A DNA stretch of 64,000 nucleotides, taken from contig NZ_OY782770.1 of assembly GCF_963678245.1 (NCBI RefSeq), positions 62,001 through 126,000 on the forward strand, read 5' to 3'. The number at the start of each line of letters is the position of its first letter. The stretch's first letter is position 1. Shown here one piece after another: positions 1-9,748 of the stretch. This DNA comes from an uncultured Sunxiuqinia sp. (GTDB lineage Bacteria; Bacteroidota; Bacteroidia; Bacteroidales; Prolixibacteraceae). A program made the position numbers and the translations under genes. The notes under the pieces were generated by a model. It did not search any database and was not told the DNA's origin. It saw only the letters and a list, made by a program, of their open reading frames with translations.

Positions 1-69
1 CAAATATTATAAACTCACGATTTTCAGAAAATATTCGGGTTTCCGGGAATAACCACAGCCATTTGTCTT

Positions 70-77
70 TACATTTG
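70..77 (+). promoter_or_regulatory. Candidate -7 box for the SulP gene
   Basis: TACATTTG matches the Bacteroidota -7 consensus TAnnTTTG and lies 29 bp before the ATG of the transporter. I see no clean TTTG -33 box at 19-21 bp upstream, so this is only a candidate. Confidence 0.35.
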
Positions 78-106
78 TCGCTTCAAATTTAAATCTGGGT
101 CATTTT

Positions 107-1747
107 ATGAAGCATTTGTTTCATCCCAAGCTTTACAGTGTTTTGAAGCAAGGGTACAGTAAACACCAATTTTCGAAAGATCTTTTTGCCGGAATTATTG
201 TAGGAATTGTGGCACTTCCACTAGCCATTGCTTTTGCTGTGGCATCGGGCGTTTCGCCCGAAAAAGGACTGATAACAGCCATTATTGCCGGACTAATTAT
301 TTCGGCTCTTGGCGGAAGCCGCGTACAAATTGGTGGCCCTACAGGAGCATTTATTGTCATTGTTTTTGGCATTCTGCAGACCCATGGACTCGATGGTCTG
401 ATGATTTCAACAATGATGGCGGGCGTAATCCTCATTTTGTTTGGATTGTTGCGCTTGGGTTCTTTGCTCAAGTTTATTCCCCACCCTCTTGTGGTTGGTT
501 TTACCAGTGGCATCTCACTGGTAATTTTCACAACTCAGATAAAAGACGCGCTAGGATTAACCATTGATAAACTGCCAGCTGAGTTCATTCACAAGTGGAC
601 AACTTACCTGACCCATCTTGAACTTGTAAATCCGTGGGCAGTTGTCTTAACCATTTCAACAATACTCATTACTATTTTCTTTAAAAAAGTAACCACAAAA
701 ATACCAGGCTCATTTGTCGCCATCATTCTAATTACTGCCTTGGTTCAGTTTTTTGAATTGCCGGTTTCAAGCATCGAAACTGTTTTTGGCGACATCCCCA
801 AAACGATAAAGCTGTCGTTTCCATCTATTGAAATGAGCCAATTAAGCAACTACTTGGCTCCCGCGCTTACCATTGCTTTGCTTGGTGGAATTGAATCATT
901 GCTATCGGCAGTTGTATCTGACGGGATGATTGGTGGCAACCACCGTTCCAATACCGAACTAATTGCCCAGGGAATTGCCAATGTGATTACACCTGTTTTT
1001 GGCGGCATTCCGGCTACTGGCGCCATTGCTCGTACCGCAACAAACGTTAAAAATGGAGGACGCACTCCCATTGCGGGCATCGTGCACGCCATCACCCTTT
1101 TACTGATCATGCTATTTGTTGGTCAGTGGGCTAAGCTTATTCCAATGTCCTGTTTGGCAGGAATCCTGATTGTTGTCGCCTACAACATGAGCGAATGGCG
1201 ATCATTTGTCTCTATACTGAAAGGATCCGGCTTCGATATCCTGATTCTACTGGTCACCTTTTTTCTAACCGTTTTAGTCGATTTAACTTATGCCATTGAA
1301 GTAGGTATTGTGCTTTCTGCTCTCTTATTCATGAAAAGAATGGCTGATGCAGGAAGTCAAACTTCCAATGAAATAGATAGCGACGTACTAGAAAATTACG
1401 GTTCGCTCCCCGAAGGATTGGCCATTTATGAGATCAGTGGCCCCTTCTTTTTTGCATCAGCCAAGCAGTATTGCTCTACTCTGAAAACGACGGGACAAAA
1501 ATCAAAGGTATTGATCATTCGAATGCGCCACGTACCATTTATCGATTCTACGGGTATTCACAATCTGAAGGATGTTATTAAGGAGTTGCACCAAGCTCAT
1601 ACTGTTGTGATACTCTCCGGCGTTCGTTCCGAAGTATTAAAAGAACTCAAGCAAAATAAAATCGTTGAATTACTTGACCGCAGCATGATCTTGTCAAGCT
1701 TTGATTTAGCCTTGCATAAAGCGAATGAATTCTTTGAAAAAAAATAG
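107..1747 (+). CDS. SulP family anion transporter with C-terminal STAS domain
   Basis: Predicted inner-membrane SLC26/SulP carrier for an anion such as sulfate or bicarbonate; the substrate cannot be read from the sequence. The 546-residue protein has the hydrophobic SulP core from about residue 25 to 410, including the family motif GGSRVQIGGPTGAF near residue 70. A cytoplasmic STAS domain fills about 435-540, with the conserved DST loop at 480-482. The length is normal for the family. The ATG at 107 precedes a basic, then hydrophobic, N-terminus. It stands alone, 152 bp ahead of the NADH dehydrogenase on the same strand, so co-transcription is possible but no shared signal is visible. Confidence 0.93.
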   Translation: MKHLFHPKLYSVLKQGYSKHQFSKDLFAGIIVGIVALPLAIAFAVASGVSPEKGLITAIIAGLIISALGGSRVQIGGPTGAFIVIVFGILQTHGLDGLMISTMMAGVILILFGLLRLGSLLKFIPHPLVVGFTSGISLVIFTTQIKDALGLTIDKLPAEFIHKWTTYLTHLELVNPWAVVLTISTILITIFFKKVTTKIPGSFVAIILITALVQFFELPVSSIETVFGDIPKTIKLSFPSIEMSQLSNYLAPALTIALLGGIESLLSAVVSDGMIGGNHRSNTELIAQGIANVITPVFGGIPATGAIARTATNVKNGGRTPIAGIVHAITLLLIMLFVGQWAKLIPMSCLAGILIVVAYNMSEWRSFVSILKGSGFDILILLVTFFLTVLVDLTYAIEVGIVLSALLFMKRMADAGSQTSNEIDSDVLENYGSLPEGLAIYEISGPFFFASAKQYCSTLKTTGQKSKVLIIRMRHVPFIDSTGIHNLKDVIKELHQAHTVVILSGVRSEVLKELKQNKIVELLDRSMILSSFDLALHKANEFFEKK

Positions 1748-1899
1748 TGAAAGCAAGGTAATGACCAATATAGATTTCAATTAACAAAGTTTGAAAAAGG
1801 AAGAGCGACTCCCTTTAAAGAAAGCGTTAAAAATCCTTTAATTTAAGGCATTTCCTTCAACAATATGAACAGGGCATTGTTCTGAATCAAAAAAGTAGG

Positions 1900-3189
1900 A
1901 TGCCAGTAAATATACCAGAAACAGAAAAAAAACGAGTTGTTATTATCGGTGCAGGATTTGCCGGACTAAAACTTGCCCGAAAGCTCTATAAAAATGGCTT
2001 TCAAATCGTGTTGGTAGATCGAAATAATTACCATCAGTTTCAACCCTTGTTTTACCAGGTAGCTACTTCCGGGCTGGAACCCAGCTCAATCTCGTTTCCC
2101 CTTCGAAAGGTTTTTCAGAAAATAAAAAATGTACATATTCGGATTGCTAATGTTGAGCGTATTCATACAGAAGAAAAGATCATCGAAACCTCGCTTGGAA
2201 CCGTATGGTACGATTATTTGGTAATTGCAACCGGAGCAAAAACCAATTTTTTTGGCAATAAAAGCTTTGAAGAAAATGGTGTTCCTATGAAATCTGTATC
2301 GGAAGCACTGTATTTGCGTAACCGCATTTTGCTGAACTTTGAAAAAGCGGTTACCATTCGCGATCCCAAAGAATTGAAGCAGCTATTAAGTGTGTTGGTT
2401 GTTGGCGGTGGACCAACCGGCGTTGAAGTATGCGGAGCTCTGGCAGAAATGAAAAAATACATCCTTCCCAAAGATTATCCTGATCTGGATTTCAGCTCAA
2501 TGGAGATCTCATTGATTGAAGCAAGTCCCCAGCTACTTGGTGGCATGAGTAAAGAGTCGGGTGCAAAAGCAAAAAAATACCTCGAAGACTTGGGCATTAA
2601 AGTAATGCTTTCACACAAAGTCGTTAACTACGATGGGCAAACCGTTGAACTGGAAGATCATGAGAATTTCCAGACAGAAACTCTTATTTGGGCTGCCGGA
2701 GTTCAAGGGCAAATGCCGGAAGGAATTGAGGCCAACAAACTTGTTCGGGGCAATCGAATAAAAGTAGACCGTTATAATCAGGTTGAAGGAATGGAAAATG
2801 TTTTCGCAATTGGCGACATTGCGTACATGGAGACCGAAAAGTACGCTAAGGGTCATCCGCAGGTTGCGCAAGTTGCATTGCAGCAAGCAGCAACTTTGTC
2901 AAAAAACCTGATCAACAAACACGAATCAAAAAATTGGATAAAGTTTGAATACAAAGACAAAGGTTCGATGGCTACGATCGGACGTAATCGTGCTGTAGTT
3001 GATTTACCCCTCTTTCGGTTCAGCGGATCTTTGGCTTGGCTCACCTGGATGCTCGTTCACCTGATGTCGATTGTAGGAGTAAAAAACCGTTTGGTAATCT
3101 TCATCAACTGGCTTTGGAAATACTTCACCTTCGACCAATCGCTACGGTTAATTCTGAGAGCTTCGTCCGAAAAACCAAAACGTCGTTAA
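1900..3189 (+). CDS. NAD(P)/FAD-dependent oxidoreductase, type II NADH dehydrogenase (NDH-2)
   Basis: Non-proton-pumping NADH:quinone oxidoreductase expected at the inner face of the cytoplasmic membrane. There are two Rossmann nucleotide motifs: IIGAGFAG at residues 15-22 for FAD and VVGGGPTG near 167 for NADH. The late FAD motif AIGDIAYME lies near residue 305. The C-terminal 60 residues are rich in W, L and I and fit the amphipathic membrane-anchoring helices of NDH-2. The 429-residue length is typical. The stop overlaps the stop of the convergent histidine kinase gene by 4 bp, so the two transcripts meet tail to tail. A general ferredoxin/quinone reductase is the main alternative, but the C-terminal anchor favours NDH-2. 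Confidence 0.9.
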   Translation: MPVNIPETEKKRVVIIGAGFAGLKLARKLYKNGFQIVLVDRNNYHQFQPLFYQVATSGLEPSSISFPLRKVFQKIKNVHIRIANVERIHTEEKIIETSLGTVWYDYLVIATGAKTNFFGNKSFEENGVPMKSVSEALYLRNRILLNFEKAVTIRDPKELKQLLSVLVVGGGPTGVEVCGALAEMKKYILPKDYPDLDFSSMEISLIEASPQLLGGMSKESGAKAKKYLEDLGIKVMLSHKVVNYDGQTVELEDHENFQTETLIWAAGVQGQMPEGIEANKLVRGNRIKVDRYNQVEGMENVFAIGDIAYMETEKYAKGHPQVAQVALQQAATLSKNLINKHESKNWIKFEYKDKGSMATIGRNRAVVDLPLFRFSGSLAWLTWMLVHLMSIVGVKNRLVIFINWLWKYFTFDQSLRLILRASSEKPKRR

Positions 3190-4319
3190 TTACCTTGCTG
3201 TAAATCAATATAAAACGAGGTACCACTTTCTCGTGTCGACTTAAAGCCAATATTTCCTTTTAGGTAACGCTCGCCAAGTAATTTCATACTATAAGTACCA
3301 GCTCCCCTGTTTTTCCCTTTAGTTGAATACGACCGTTGGAAAATTTGCAGTTGAATTTCCCGGGGAATATAGGTATTGTTATGAACGCTAAAACGAACGA
3401 AACCATTTTTATCTTCCGCTTTCAAAGTAATACGTTCTCCTTCCTCTATGGCTTCCATCGCATTCTTCATCATATTGACTAAGACCCTTACAAGGATCGT
3501 ACGATCCGTTTTAATGATCACAGAGCTAGTCTCGTCTACCAGATCAACCTTTCTATTCCGCGCAACATCATTGAATCGAATTTCGCTAACCAACTCGTTC
3601 ATTAAATTCTGAATATTAACTTCCTTATGCTCAACCTCTAATTCTCCAGCTTCAGCTCTCAACATTTGTTGTTGCCCCTTAATTTCATCAACAAGCTGAA
3701 CGGAAAGTAAGCGTGCAATATCCAGATACTCCTCCTTCTCTTTACCTTCCAGCATCGGAAGAAACTCCAGCACTCCACTCAGTCCTCCGGCAATATTTAG
3801 TACATCATGAAAAAATATTCGCTCCAGTAAAGCTTTTCGTTTTGTTTCAGTCACATCTTTAATAGAAACAATCAGGTATTCTTTATCAAAATGTATTGGA
3901 GTGGCTGTTATCTCAAAATCAAACTGCTGAGAGAGCCGTTCTTTTTTCGAAACTATCCGGCACTCGCGCACAATCTTCTCTTTTGTCTCCCAGGCATCAT
4001 CAAATGAAGTTTTGGCTCCACAGTACTCACATTTTTCAGCTGTACCGCAACCACCGGTATTATTCAGCGCATTCACACACTTAAAAATCTCTCCGGGGCG
4101 TATACCTATAATCTGCGTCTCCAGGTCGAGCTTGTATTTCTCAAGCATGTCTTCGTTAGAAAAAACGATTTGGTTATAGTCATTTAAAATGCACACAATT
4201 GAAGACATTGAGCCCAATAAATCTCTGACATACTCTACTTTACTAATCTCAACCTGACTTTTCAGAACTTGTTCAAGTGTGTCCCGGTAAGCTAATCTAT
4301 TCTTTTCTTTCATATGCAA
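3186..4319 (-). CDS. PAS-domain sensor histidine kinase with a four-cysteine cluster
   Basis: Soluble sensor kinase of 377 residues without membrane segments. A PAS-like sensor region spans about 30-155 and contains cysteines at 81, 91, 97 and 100 in the pattern Cx9Cx5Cx2C, which could hold a metal or Fe-S centre. The phosphoacceptor His is H171 in FFHDVLN. The ATP-binding N-box reads NMMKNAMEAI and is followed by a glycine-rich lid near GAGTYSMKLLG. The variant H-box resembles PAS kinases that lack a canonical HisKA domain. No response regulator is adjacent, so this is an orphan kinase. The start may be the third-residue methionine instead of the first. The ligand is unknown; redox or metal sensing is inferred from the cysteines. 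Confidence 0.85.
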   Translation of the reverse strand: MHMKEKNRLAYRDTLEQVLKSQVEISKVEYVRDLLGSMSSIVCILNDYNQIVFSNEDMLEKYKLDLETQIIGIRPGEIFKCVNALNNTGGCGTAEKCEYCGAKTSFDDAWETKEKIVRECRIVSKKERLSQQFDFEITATPIHFDKEYLIVSIKDVTETKRKALLERIFFHDVLNIAGGLSGVLEFLPMLEGKEKEEYLDIARLLSVQLVDEIKGQQQMLRAEAGELEVEHKEVNIQNLMNELVSEIRFNDVARNRKVDLVDETSSVIIKTDRTILVRVLVNMMKNAMEAIEEGERITLKAEDKNGFVRFSVHNNTYIPREIQLQIFQRSYSTKGKNRGAGTYSMKLLGERYLKGNIGFKSTRESGTSFYIDLQQGN

Positions 4320-4422
4320 ATAAGACTGAAAATCACGCCAAGATACTAAAATTGCAATGATTTGTAGGCTTACTTAAAAGAATGGAATCATTATAAACTA
4401 GAGACTTATATACAGTATTACA

Positions 4423-5820
4423 TCATTTAGCGCCTTCACAAACGATTTTTTCAACCTCTTCCGGATTAATCGGAATGCGATCTCCAATCAACTCAGCCCC
4501 GTCGCTGGTAATCAATAAATCGTCTTCCAACCGAATGCCTCCAAAACTGACATATTCCTCTAATCGCTGGAAATTGATGAAATCAGCATTTACTTTTTCT
4601 GATTTCCACTTTTCAATCAAGGCTGGAATAAAGTAAACTCCCGGCTCATTGGTGATCACAAATCCTTCCCGTAGTCGACGTCCAAGGCGTAAAGCAGAAG
4701 TTCCAAATTGATCTACCGGTCTGATTTCATCGTCGTAACCAACATGAATTTGTCCGAGATCCTCCATATCATGTACGTCAAGCCCCATCATGTGACCAAG
4801 CCCGTGTGGCATAAACAAAGCATGAGCTCCCGCCTGAACGGCATCATCAATATCTCCTTTCATTATACCAATCTCTTTCAGTCCGTTAGCAATCACTTTG
4901 CCTGCTTCAAGATGAACTGACAAATAACTAACACCCGGTTTCGACAACCCTGTTGCTCGATTATTTGCCGCTAAAACAATTTCATAAATCTCGCGTTGCT
5001 TTTGGCTAAACTTACCGCCAACAGGAGACGTTCTTGTAAAGTCAGATGCATAGTAATTACTTGTTTGCGATCCGGCATCAACCAATAGAAGTCTGCCTTC
5101 GTCCAATATATTGGAATGAACGTGATTGTGCAGGGTTTGCCCATTTTGTGATAGAATAATCGGAAAAGAAGGAGGATTTCCATTCGACAATGAGATTCCC
5201 TCAATAACTCCGGCTATATTCTGTTCCCACACCCCAGGCTGTGCCATTTTCATTGCAGCCAGGTGCATCTCGTAACCGCCGGCTGCAGCTTTTTTAAGCT
5301 CTTCAATTTCAAGCTCATCTTTTACCGAGCGTAAATCAACAATCGCTCTTATCAGTTCCAATGACGCCTTTTCTTGTAAATGACTAACTGAAACTCCGGT
5401 TAATTCGTGCAATAATAATTTATTATCGCTTCGATAAGGCGGTGTAAAATGAATTTTTCGTCCTCTGGAAATAGCTTCCTGAACGCTATCAAATAGCTTC
5501 TTAAAAGGTATGGCCTTTTTTACACCCACATGTACTGCCTTTTCTTGCATGCTATCCTGTGGCCCCATCCAAATAATATCGTCCATTGTAAAATCATCTC
5601 CAAACAGCATCTCTTCCCCCGATTCCACATCGATTAATCCTGCTAATCCCGGAAAATTTAAGCCGAAAAAATATATAAAATTACTGTCCTGACGAAAATG
5701 ATAGGTATTGTCCGGATAATTCATGGAAGCTTCGTTATTTCCTAACAACAAGATAATCCCATCTTTGACCTTCGTTTTCAGATACTTCCTTCTTTCTATA
5801 TAGACCTCGCGATTAAACAT
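4423..5820 (-). CDS. pepP: Xaa-Pro aminopeptidase (aminopeptidase P family, M24B)
   Basis: Cytoplasmic metallopeptidase that removes N-terminal residues preceding proline. The N-terminal creatinase-like domain begins with FNREVYIERRKYL. The C-terminal pita-bread domain carries the expected dinuclear metal ligands: Asp in LLLVDAGS (near 247), Asp in YASDFTRTSPV (near 260), His in HGLGHMMGLDVHD (near 340), Glu in ITNEPGVYF (near 389) and Glu in IRLEDDLL (near 431). All ligands appear intact and the length (465) is usual for the family. It is transcribed away from the cytidylate-kinase-like gene, with a 178-bp divergent spacer. Gene symbol assigned by family only. Confidence 0.92.
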   Translation of the reverse strand: MFNREVYIERRKYLKTKVKDGIILLLGNNEASMNYPDNTYHFRQDSNFIYFFGLNFPGLAGLIDVESGEEMLFGDDFTMDDIIWMGPQDSMQEKAVHVGVKKAIPFKKLFDSVQEAISRGRKIHFTPPYRSDNKLLLHELTGVSVSHLQEKASLELIRAIVDLRSVKDELEIEELKKAAAGGYEMHLAAMKMAQPGVWEQNIAGVIEGISLSNGNPPSFPIILSQNGQTLHNHVHSNILDEGRLLLVDAGSQTSNYYASDFTRTSPVGGKFSQKQREIYEIVLAANNRATGLSKPGVSYLSVHLEAGKVIANGLKEIGIMKGDIDDAVQAGAHALFMPHGLGHMMGLDVHDMEDLGQIHVGYDDEIRPVDQFGTSALRLGRRLREGFVITNEPGVYFIPALIEKWKSEKVNADFINFQRLEEYVSFGGIRLEDDLLITSDGAELIGDRIPINPEEVEKIVCEGAK

Positions 5821-5998
5821 GATTACAAGTTTTTGAATGAAATGTGAAGATATAAACTTAAACAGTCTGTTCTCATGATATTTTACACCTAAAATGCATA
5901 AAGTACAAAAAAGAAACTGAAGTATTTAATACTCATAAACATATAACTGAAAGCAAACTCAGAACGTAAAAGAAAACAATCGGTAAAATTGATCAATA

Positions 5999-6715
5999 AT
6001 GGAAAATTCGCTACTTAGTTATATGAATAAGCGCTTTGAAGAAGCATCAAACCCAAAAGCCAAACCCACAACCAATGCTGGACCAGTAATTACAATTTCG
6101 AGGCAGGCTGGCTGCGGAGGTCTGCACATAGCGCAAATGCTTGCCGAGTCTATGGATGACTTCGGCCTTTGCAAAGAATGGCAGGTAATCAGCAAAGAAA
6201 TTCTTCAAAAAAGCGCACAGGAACTGAAGCTTTCGCTGAATAAAGTCGACCGTTTATTTACCACAAAAGAACACAATACCTTCGATGAAGTTCTGGAAGC
6301 TTTCAATACAAAAATGTACAAAAGCAATCGCGTTATACTGAAAACTGTTAAAGAGGTAATTAAAGGCTTTGCGGTTGATGGATGCTGCATTATTCTTGGA
6401 CGGGGTGGCGAGTTTATTACCCGCGACATCGAACAATCGTTGCATATTCGACTGGAGGCACCTTTGAAATGGAGAGTTGATAAAATAGCTGCAAAAAGAG
6501 CAATCTCACACGATGAGGCAAACAAACAGATTGCTGAAACAGAAAAGAAACGAGAAGTTTATCGCAAGCACTACCTGAATAAAAATCACCCGGTAGAAAA
6601 TTACGACTTGACCATCAATGTATCGGCTTTTACTCCAAGCAACGTTGTTGAGCTGATTAAAAGATCAGTCGAGCTTAAAGGAATGATGGGAAATACGCCA
6701 TTGACACCCCAATAA
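5999..6715 (+). CDS. Cytidylate kinase-like family protein
   Basis: A 238-residue P-loop nucleotide kinase-like protein. The phosphate-binding loop is SRQAGCGGLHIA at about residues 34-45, which resembles the AAK-like GxxGxG(K/G) loop of bacterial cytidylate-kinase-like proteins and not canonical Cmk. A second conserved segment, IILGRGGEFI, lies near 131-140. The family is common in Bacteroidota; its substrate is not established, so CMP phosphorylation is only a family-based guess. The last 41 bases overlap the convergent DUF1080 gene. The 178-bp upstream spacer is shared with the divergent aminopeptidase gene. Confidence 0.8.
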   Translation: MENSLLSYMNKRFEEASNPKAKPTTNAGPVITISRQAGCGGLHIAQMLAESMDDFGLCKEWQVISKEILQKSAQELKLSLNKVDRLFTTKEHNTFDEVLEAFNTKMYKSNRVILKTVKEVIKGFAVDGCCIILGRGGEFITRDIEQSLHIRLEAPLKWRVDKIAAKRAISHDEANKQIAETEKKREVYRKHYLNKNHPVENYDLTINVSAFTPSNVVELIKRSVELKGMMGNTPLTPQ

Positions 6716-8186
6716 TTTCAGCTGGCAAGCCTTTCGTCTGAACAGGTTTAAGCCCATCCGGTTTTGGCAAAAACATATCTTTATAGGTCAAGCCCAATTT
6801 CTCTATCATTTCAAGACTATACTCCAACCTTCCAAAATTAGGAGTAACATTATTGGTCCCGAATGAAAACTTCACCCCGGCATCTTTTGCTTTTTGTAAT
6901 ATCTTTTCTGAAGGTAATTTTAATCGGCTGTTTATTTCAAGAGCAACATTATTTTCAACAAGTACTTTCACGATTCGGTCAATGCGCTCGTCTGTCCAAA
7001 GCTCATCATATTTGGCCGCTATTTTTTCAGGCAGATAAGTAGGATTGACATAAATATCAATGGGCTCCTTCGAAACAATAGCCTCAATTTTACTGACTAA
7101 CTGCTCCATAAAATCTTGCTCATCATCAATAAAAACCTCTTCAGGAATCCACAGTCTCATTCTTCTGCCCTTTTTATCTGTCCACGTCATCGCATCGGTA
7201 AACACATAATCAAACTCGGCAATCGCTTTAGCCGAAAATAAGGTAACCCACTCACGACCTTCAGCCTGCATTCCTCTGAATATCGATTTACCTTTCACGG
7301 TGTCCATGTATGCGTACAACGATTCATCATCGGTCACCGGGAACTTCAACCCACAGTTTGGAGCTATTCCATAATTGATTCCCAGTTTCATCGAGTTTTC
7401 AACAGCCTGCTCCACAGTCAATCCCCCTTTTAAGTGCACATGAAAGTCGACAAGCGGAAAATTTGCCATTTGAAGCTTCGTAACCTGAGTGTCCCATTCC
7501 TTATCAACTAATGGTGTTAGTTTCTCTCCATCAGGAAGTTCCTTCAATCTAATATTTTTAAAATATACGGTGCTATTCGGATCATGTGCCTGCAATGCAA
7601 TTTGTCCACGATCAATTACTTTATAGCTGTCATTTTTCACCCGGTATGGATCATCAGGCTGAATATAATTAACGACTTGCCGGCCATCCACGAATATTTC
7701 AATCTGATTTTCAACAACCTTGATTCTCAGATCAAACCACTCATTGTCTTTGGCTGATTGATAGTACACATTTCTAAAGTTATACAAGCTTCCGGTTTTC
7801 CGCAGCTCCGGGCTTTCTTCCGAACCAATATAGCTGTTGTTCACTTGAACTTCATACCCTTTTAACGGCCAACTTTTTTCTTGTTCTTTTGTATGAAAAA
7901 ATACGCCCGAATTAGAATGAGGCTGTGTTTTAACTTTCAACTCAAGTTCAAAATTTTTAAAAACTCCATGATTGTCACCTCCGAGATAGTAAAGATGAGA
8001 GCGTTTTCCATGGCAAACCAATTCACCATCGACAACCTTAAAAGATTCCAGATTTTCATGGGCGATCCACCCATCGAGATTTTGTCCGTTGAATAAGGTA
8101 ATCCAATCGCTTTTGTTTTCAGTTTGACATGAATTAAAAAGGATAGAGACGAAAAGTACGACAATTAATCGGGAATAATTATTCAT
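6675..8186 (-). CDS. Lipoprotein with DUF1080 (3-keto-glycoside hydrolase-like) domain fused to a PHP-like domain
   Basis: Predicted exported lipoprotein. I place the start at the ATG at 8186 because it begins a signal peptide ending in the lipobox LFNSC; an upstream start at 8216 would add ten polar residues. The N-terminal half (about residues 25-220) is a concanavalin-like DUF1080 domain with WITLFNGQNLDGW and later VYFKNIRLKELP. The C-terminal half (about 240-500) begins VDFHVHLKGG, the His-x-His opening of a PHP/amidohydrolase metal site. The pairing suggests a two-step periplasmic activity on a modified carbohydrate, but no substrate can be named. It lies 60 bp downstream of an MFS transporter on the same strand, probably one operon. 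Its 3' end overlaps the convergent kinase gene. Confidence 0.82.
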   Translation of the reverse strand: MNNYSRLIVVLFVSILFNSCQTENKSDWITLFNGQNLDGWIAHENLESFKVVDGELVCHGKRSHLYYLGGDNHGVFKNFELELKVKTQPHSNSGVFFHTKEQEKSWPLKGYEVQVNNSYIGSEESPELRKTGSLYNFRNVYYQSAKDNEWFDLRIKVVENQIEIFVDGRQVVNYIQPDDPYRVKNDSYKVIDRGQIALQAHDPNSTVYFKNIRLKELPDGEKLTPLVDKEWDTQVTKLQMANFPLVDFHVHLKGGLTVEQAVENSMKLGINYGIAPNCGLKFPVTDDESLYAYMDTVKGKSIFRGMQAEGREWVTLFSAKAIAEFDYVFTDAMTWTDKKGRRMRLWIPEEVFIDDEQDFMEQLVSKIEAIVSKEPIDIYVNPTYLPEKIAAKYDELWTDERIDRIVKVLVENNVALEINSRLKLPSEKILQKAKDAGVKFSFGTNNVTPNFGRLEYSLEMIEKLGLTYKDMFLPKPDGLKPVQTKGLPAEIIGVSMAYFPSFL

Positions 8187-8246
8187 TAAATTAGGTTTTG
8201 TTGGTTGATCGGTCAAAGATACAAACTCCTAACTGACTCCTGATAA

Positions 8247-9584
8247 TCAAGTGGGAAATTTTTCCTGTGGATTATCCGCTTTAAATGCTGCAAAAAAGTT
8301 GAGCACTACAATAAACAAACAGATATATGCGGCCCATGAATACCCACCCAAGCGGGTAAAGGAAAAACTGAACATCAATGGTCCAAGAGCGCTAAAAAAA
8401 ACAAGCGCACTCATGGCAAACCCACTAATTGCTCCCAAATGCTGACGACCATAAAACCGAGGCCAAACCACAGAGCTCAACACACTAAAAAGTCCACCAA
8501 CAATACCATTCCCAATAATCAAAAATACATATGGAATGCCAGGAGATAGCAGTGACAGGCTAACCATTGAAATCATCTGACCACCTAAAAAGACCAACAA
8601 CAAATATTTCATCTTAATATGATCGCTTAACCATCCGCCCGCTAGTGAAATAAAAACAGAAATAACCGAGGTCGGCACAAAAACGGCCAAAGCAATCGTT
8701 TTGTCCATTGAGGCCGATTCGAATATGGATATGATATTGAAAGTAAAACCGGTAATATATAAAGCTTGCATGGAGAGTGCGATAACTAAAACCCAAAAAG
8801 GAAACGAGCGCTGCGCTTCCTTCAAGGTAAACTGCTTTACTGCTTTATGCTTTATCTTGCTTCGCCTTTCAGCTTGCTCAACACTTTCACCATCTGGCTC
8901 CAAACCACAATCTTCAGGATTATCCCTAAAAAAGATGAGCACAACCAAACTAAATCCGAAACCTGCAATTAATGCTAAAAAAATCCATGCCCAACGCCAA
9001 CTGTAGGTTTCAATTAAATAATCAAACACCAGCGGAGATATGGCAAATCCCACCGAAACAAAGACACTGCTGATACCATTGACCAATCCACGCTTGCGGT
9101 CAAACCACTTCATCATCATATTTCGGGAAAGCATAGTTAAAACTCCCTGACCAGAAAATCGTAATAAAAAAAATCCAAGCATAATGATGAAAAAACTCAG
9201 GTAGAACTGGAGATCTCCAATCTGAAAGATGCGCCCCAGGCTAAATGCAATCCGATCGACCTGGCTCAAATAAATCAATACGCATCCTAAAGCAATTGTA
9301 ATAATGCCGCCGAGCCACCGAGCTCCTATTTTATCATACCATTTTCCAGCCTTTGTTAGCATGAACGAACTGCTGATTGTACCTAAAAGATAAGCCGTAC
9401 TTAACTGGTTTCGGCTAAGGTTTAAAGCGTCAATCAAATGGTCGGTAAACGTAGAAACGCCCATCGTTTGACCGGGAATACTCATGATAACCCCCAGCGT
9501 TCCCCATAAAATTACAAACCAACCATAAAAAACAGGCGCTTTGACTGGGCTAAACGGAAAATGATTATATTGCTCTTTAATCAT
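8247..9584 (-). CDS. MFS transporter
   Basis: Major facilitator superfamily carrier of 445 residues with about 12 hydrophobic segments. It opens with the FYGWFVILWGTLG pattern typical of the monocarboxylate/oxalate-formate type MFS group. A basic cytoplasmic loop between the two halves includes ERRSKIKHKAVKQFTLKEA. The substrate is not determinable. Being first of the pair with the DUF1080-PHP lipoprotein, it may import the product of that enzyme. A -7-like box TAGCTTTG at 9589-9596 sits so near the ATG that the transcript would have almost no leader; no good -33 box supports it. Confidence 0.88.
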   Translation of the reverse strand: MIKEQYNHFPFSPVKAPVFYGWFVILWGTLGVIMSIPGQTMGVSTFTDHLIDALNLSRNQLSTAYLLGTISSSFMLTKAGKWYDKIGARWLGGIITIALGCVLIYLSQVDRIAFSLGRIFQIGDLQFYLSFFIIMLGFFLLRFSGQGVLTMLSRNMMMKWFDRKRGLVNGISSVFVSVGFAISPLVFDYLIETYSWRWAWIFLALIAGFGFSLVVLIFFRDNPEDCGLEPDGESVEQAERRSKIKHKAVKQFTLKEAQRSFPFWVLVIALSMQALYITGFTFNIISIFESASMDKTIALAVFVPTSVISVFISLAGGWLSDHIKMKYLLLVFLGGQMISMVSLSLLSPGIPYVFLIIGNGIVGGLFSVLSSVVWPRFYGRQHLGAISGFAMSALVFFSALGPLMFSFSFTRLGGYSWAAYICLFIVVLNFFAAFKADNPQEKFPT

Positions 9585-9748
9585 TTTGCAAAGCTAACGC
9601 TTAATTAAATAGACTTTCACTTCTCTCCCATCCAACAATCAGTTTTCACAATTTATTAAGAAGAGTAAAAAGTACGATAAATACAACTAGTCGTCTTTAG
9701 TAATCCGTTCAAAAAGATTAATTTAGTGGTTCACAAATAAGAACCACC

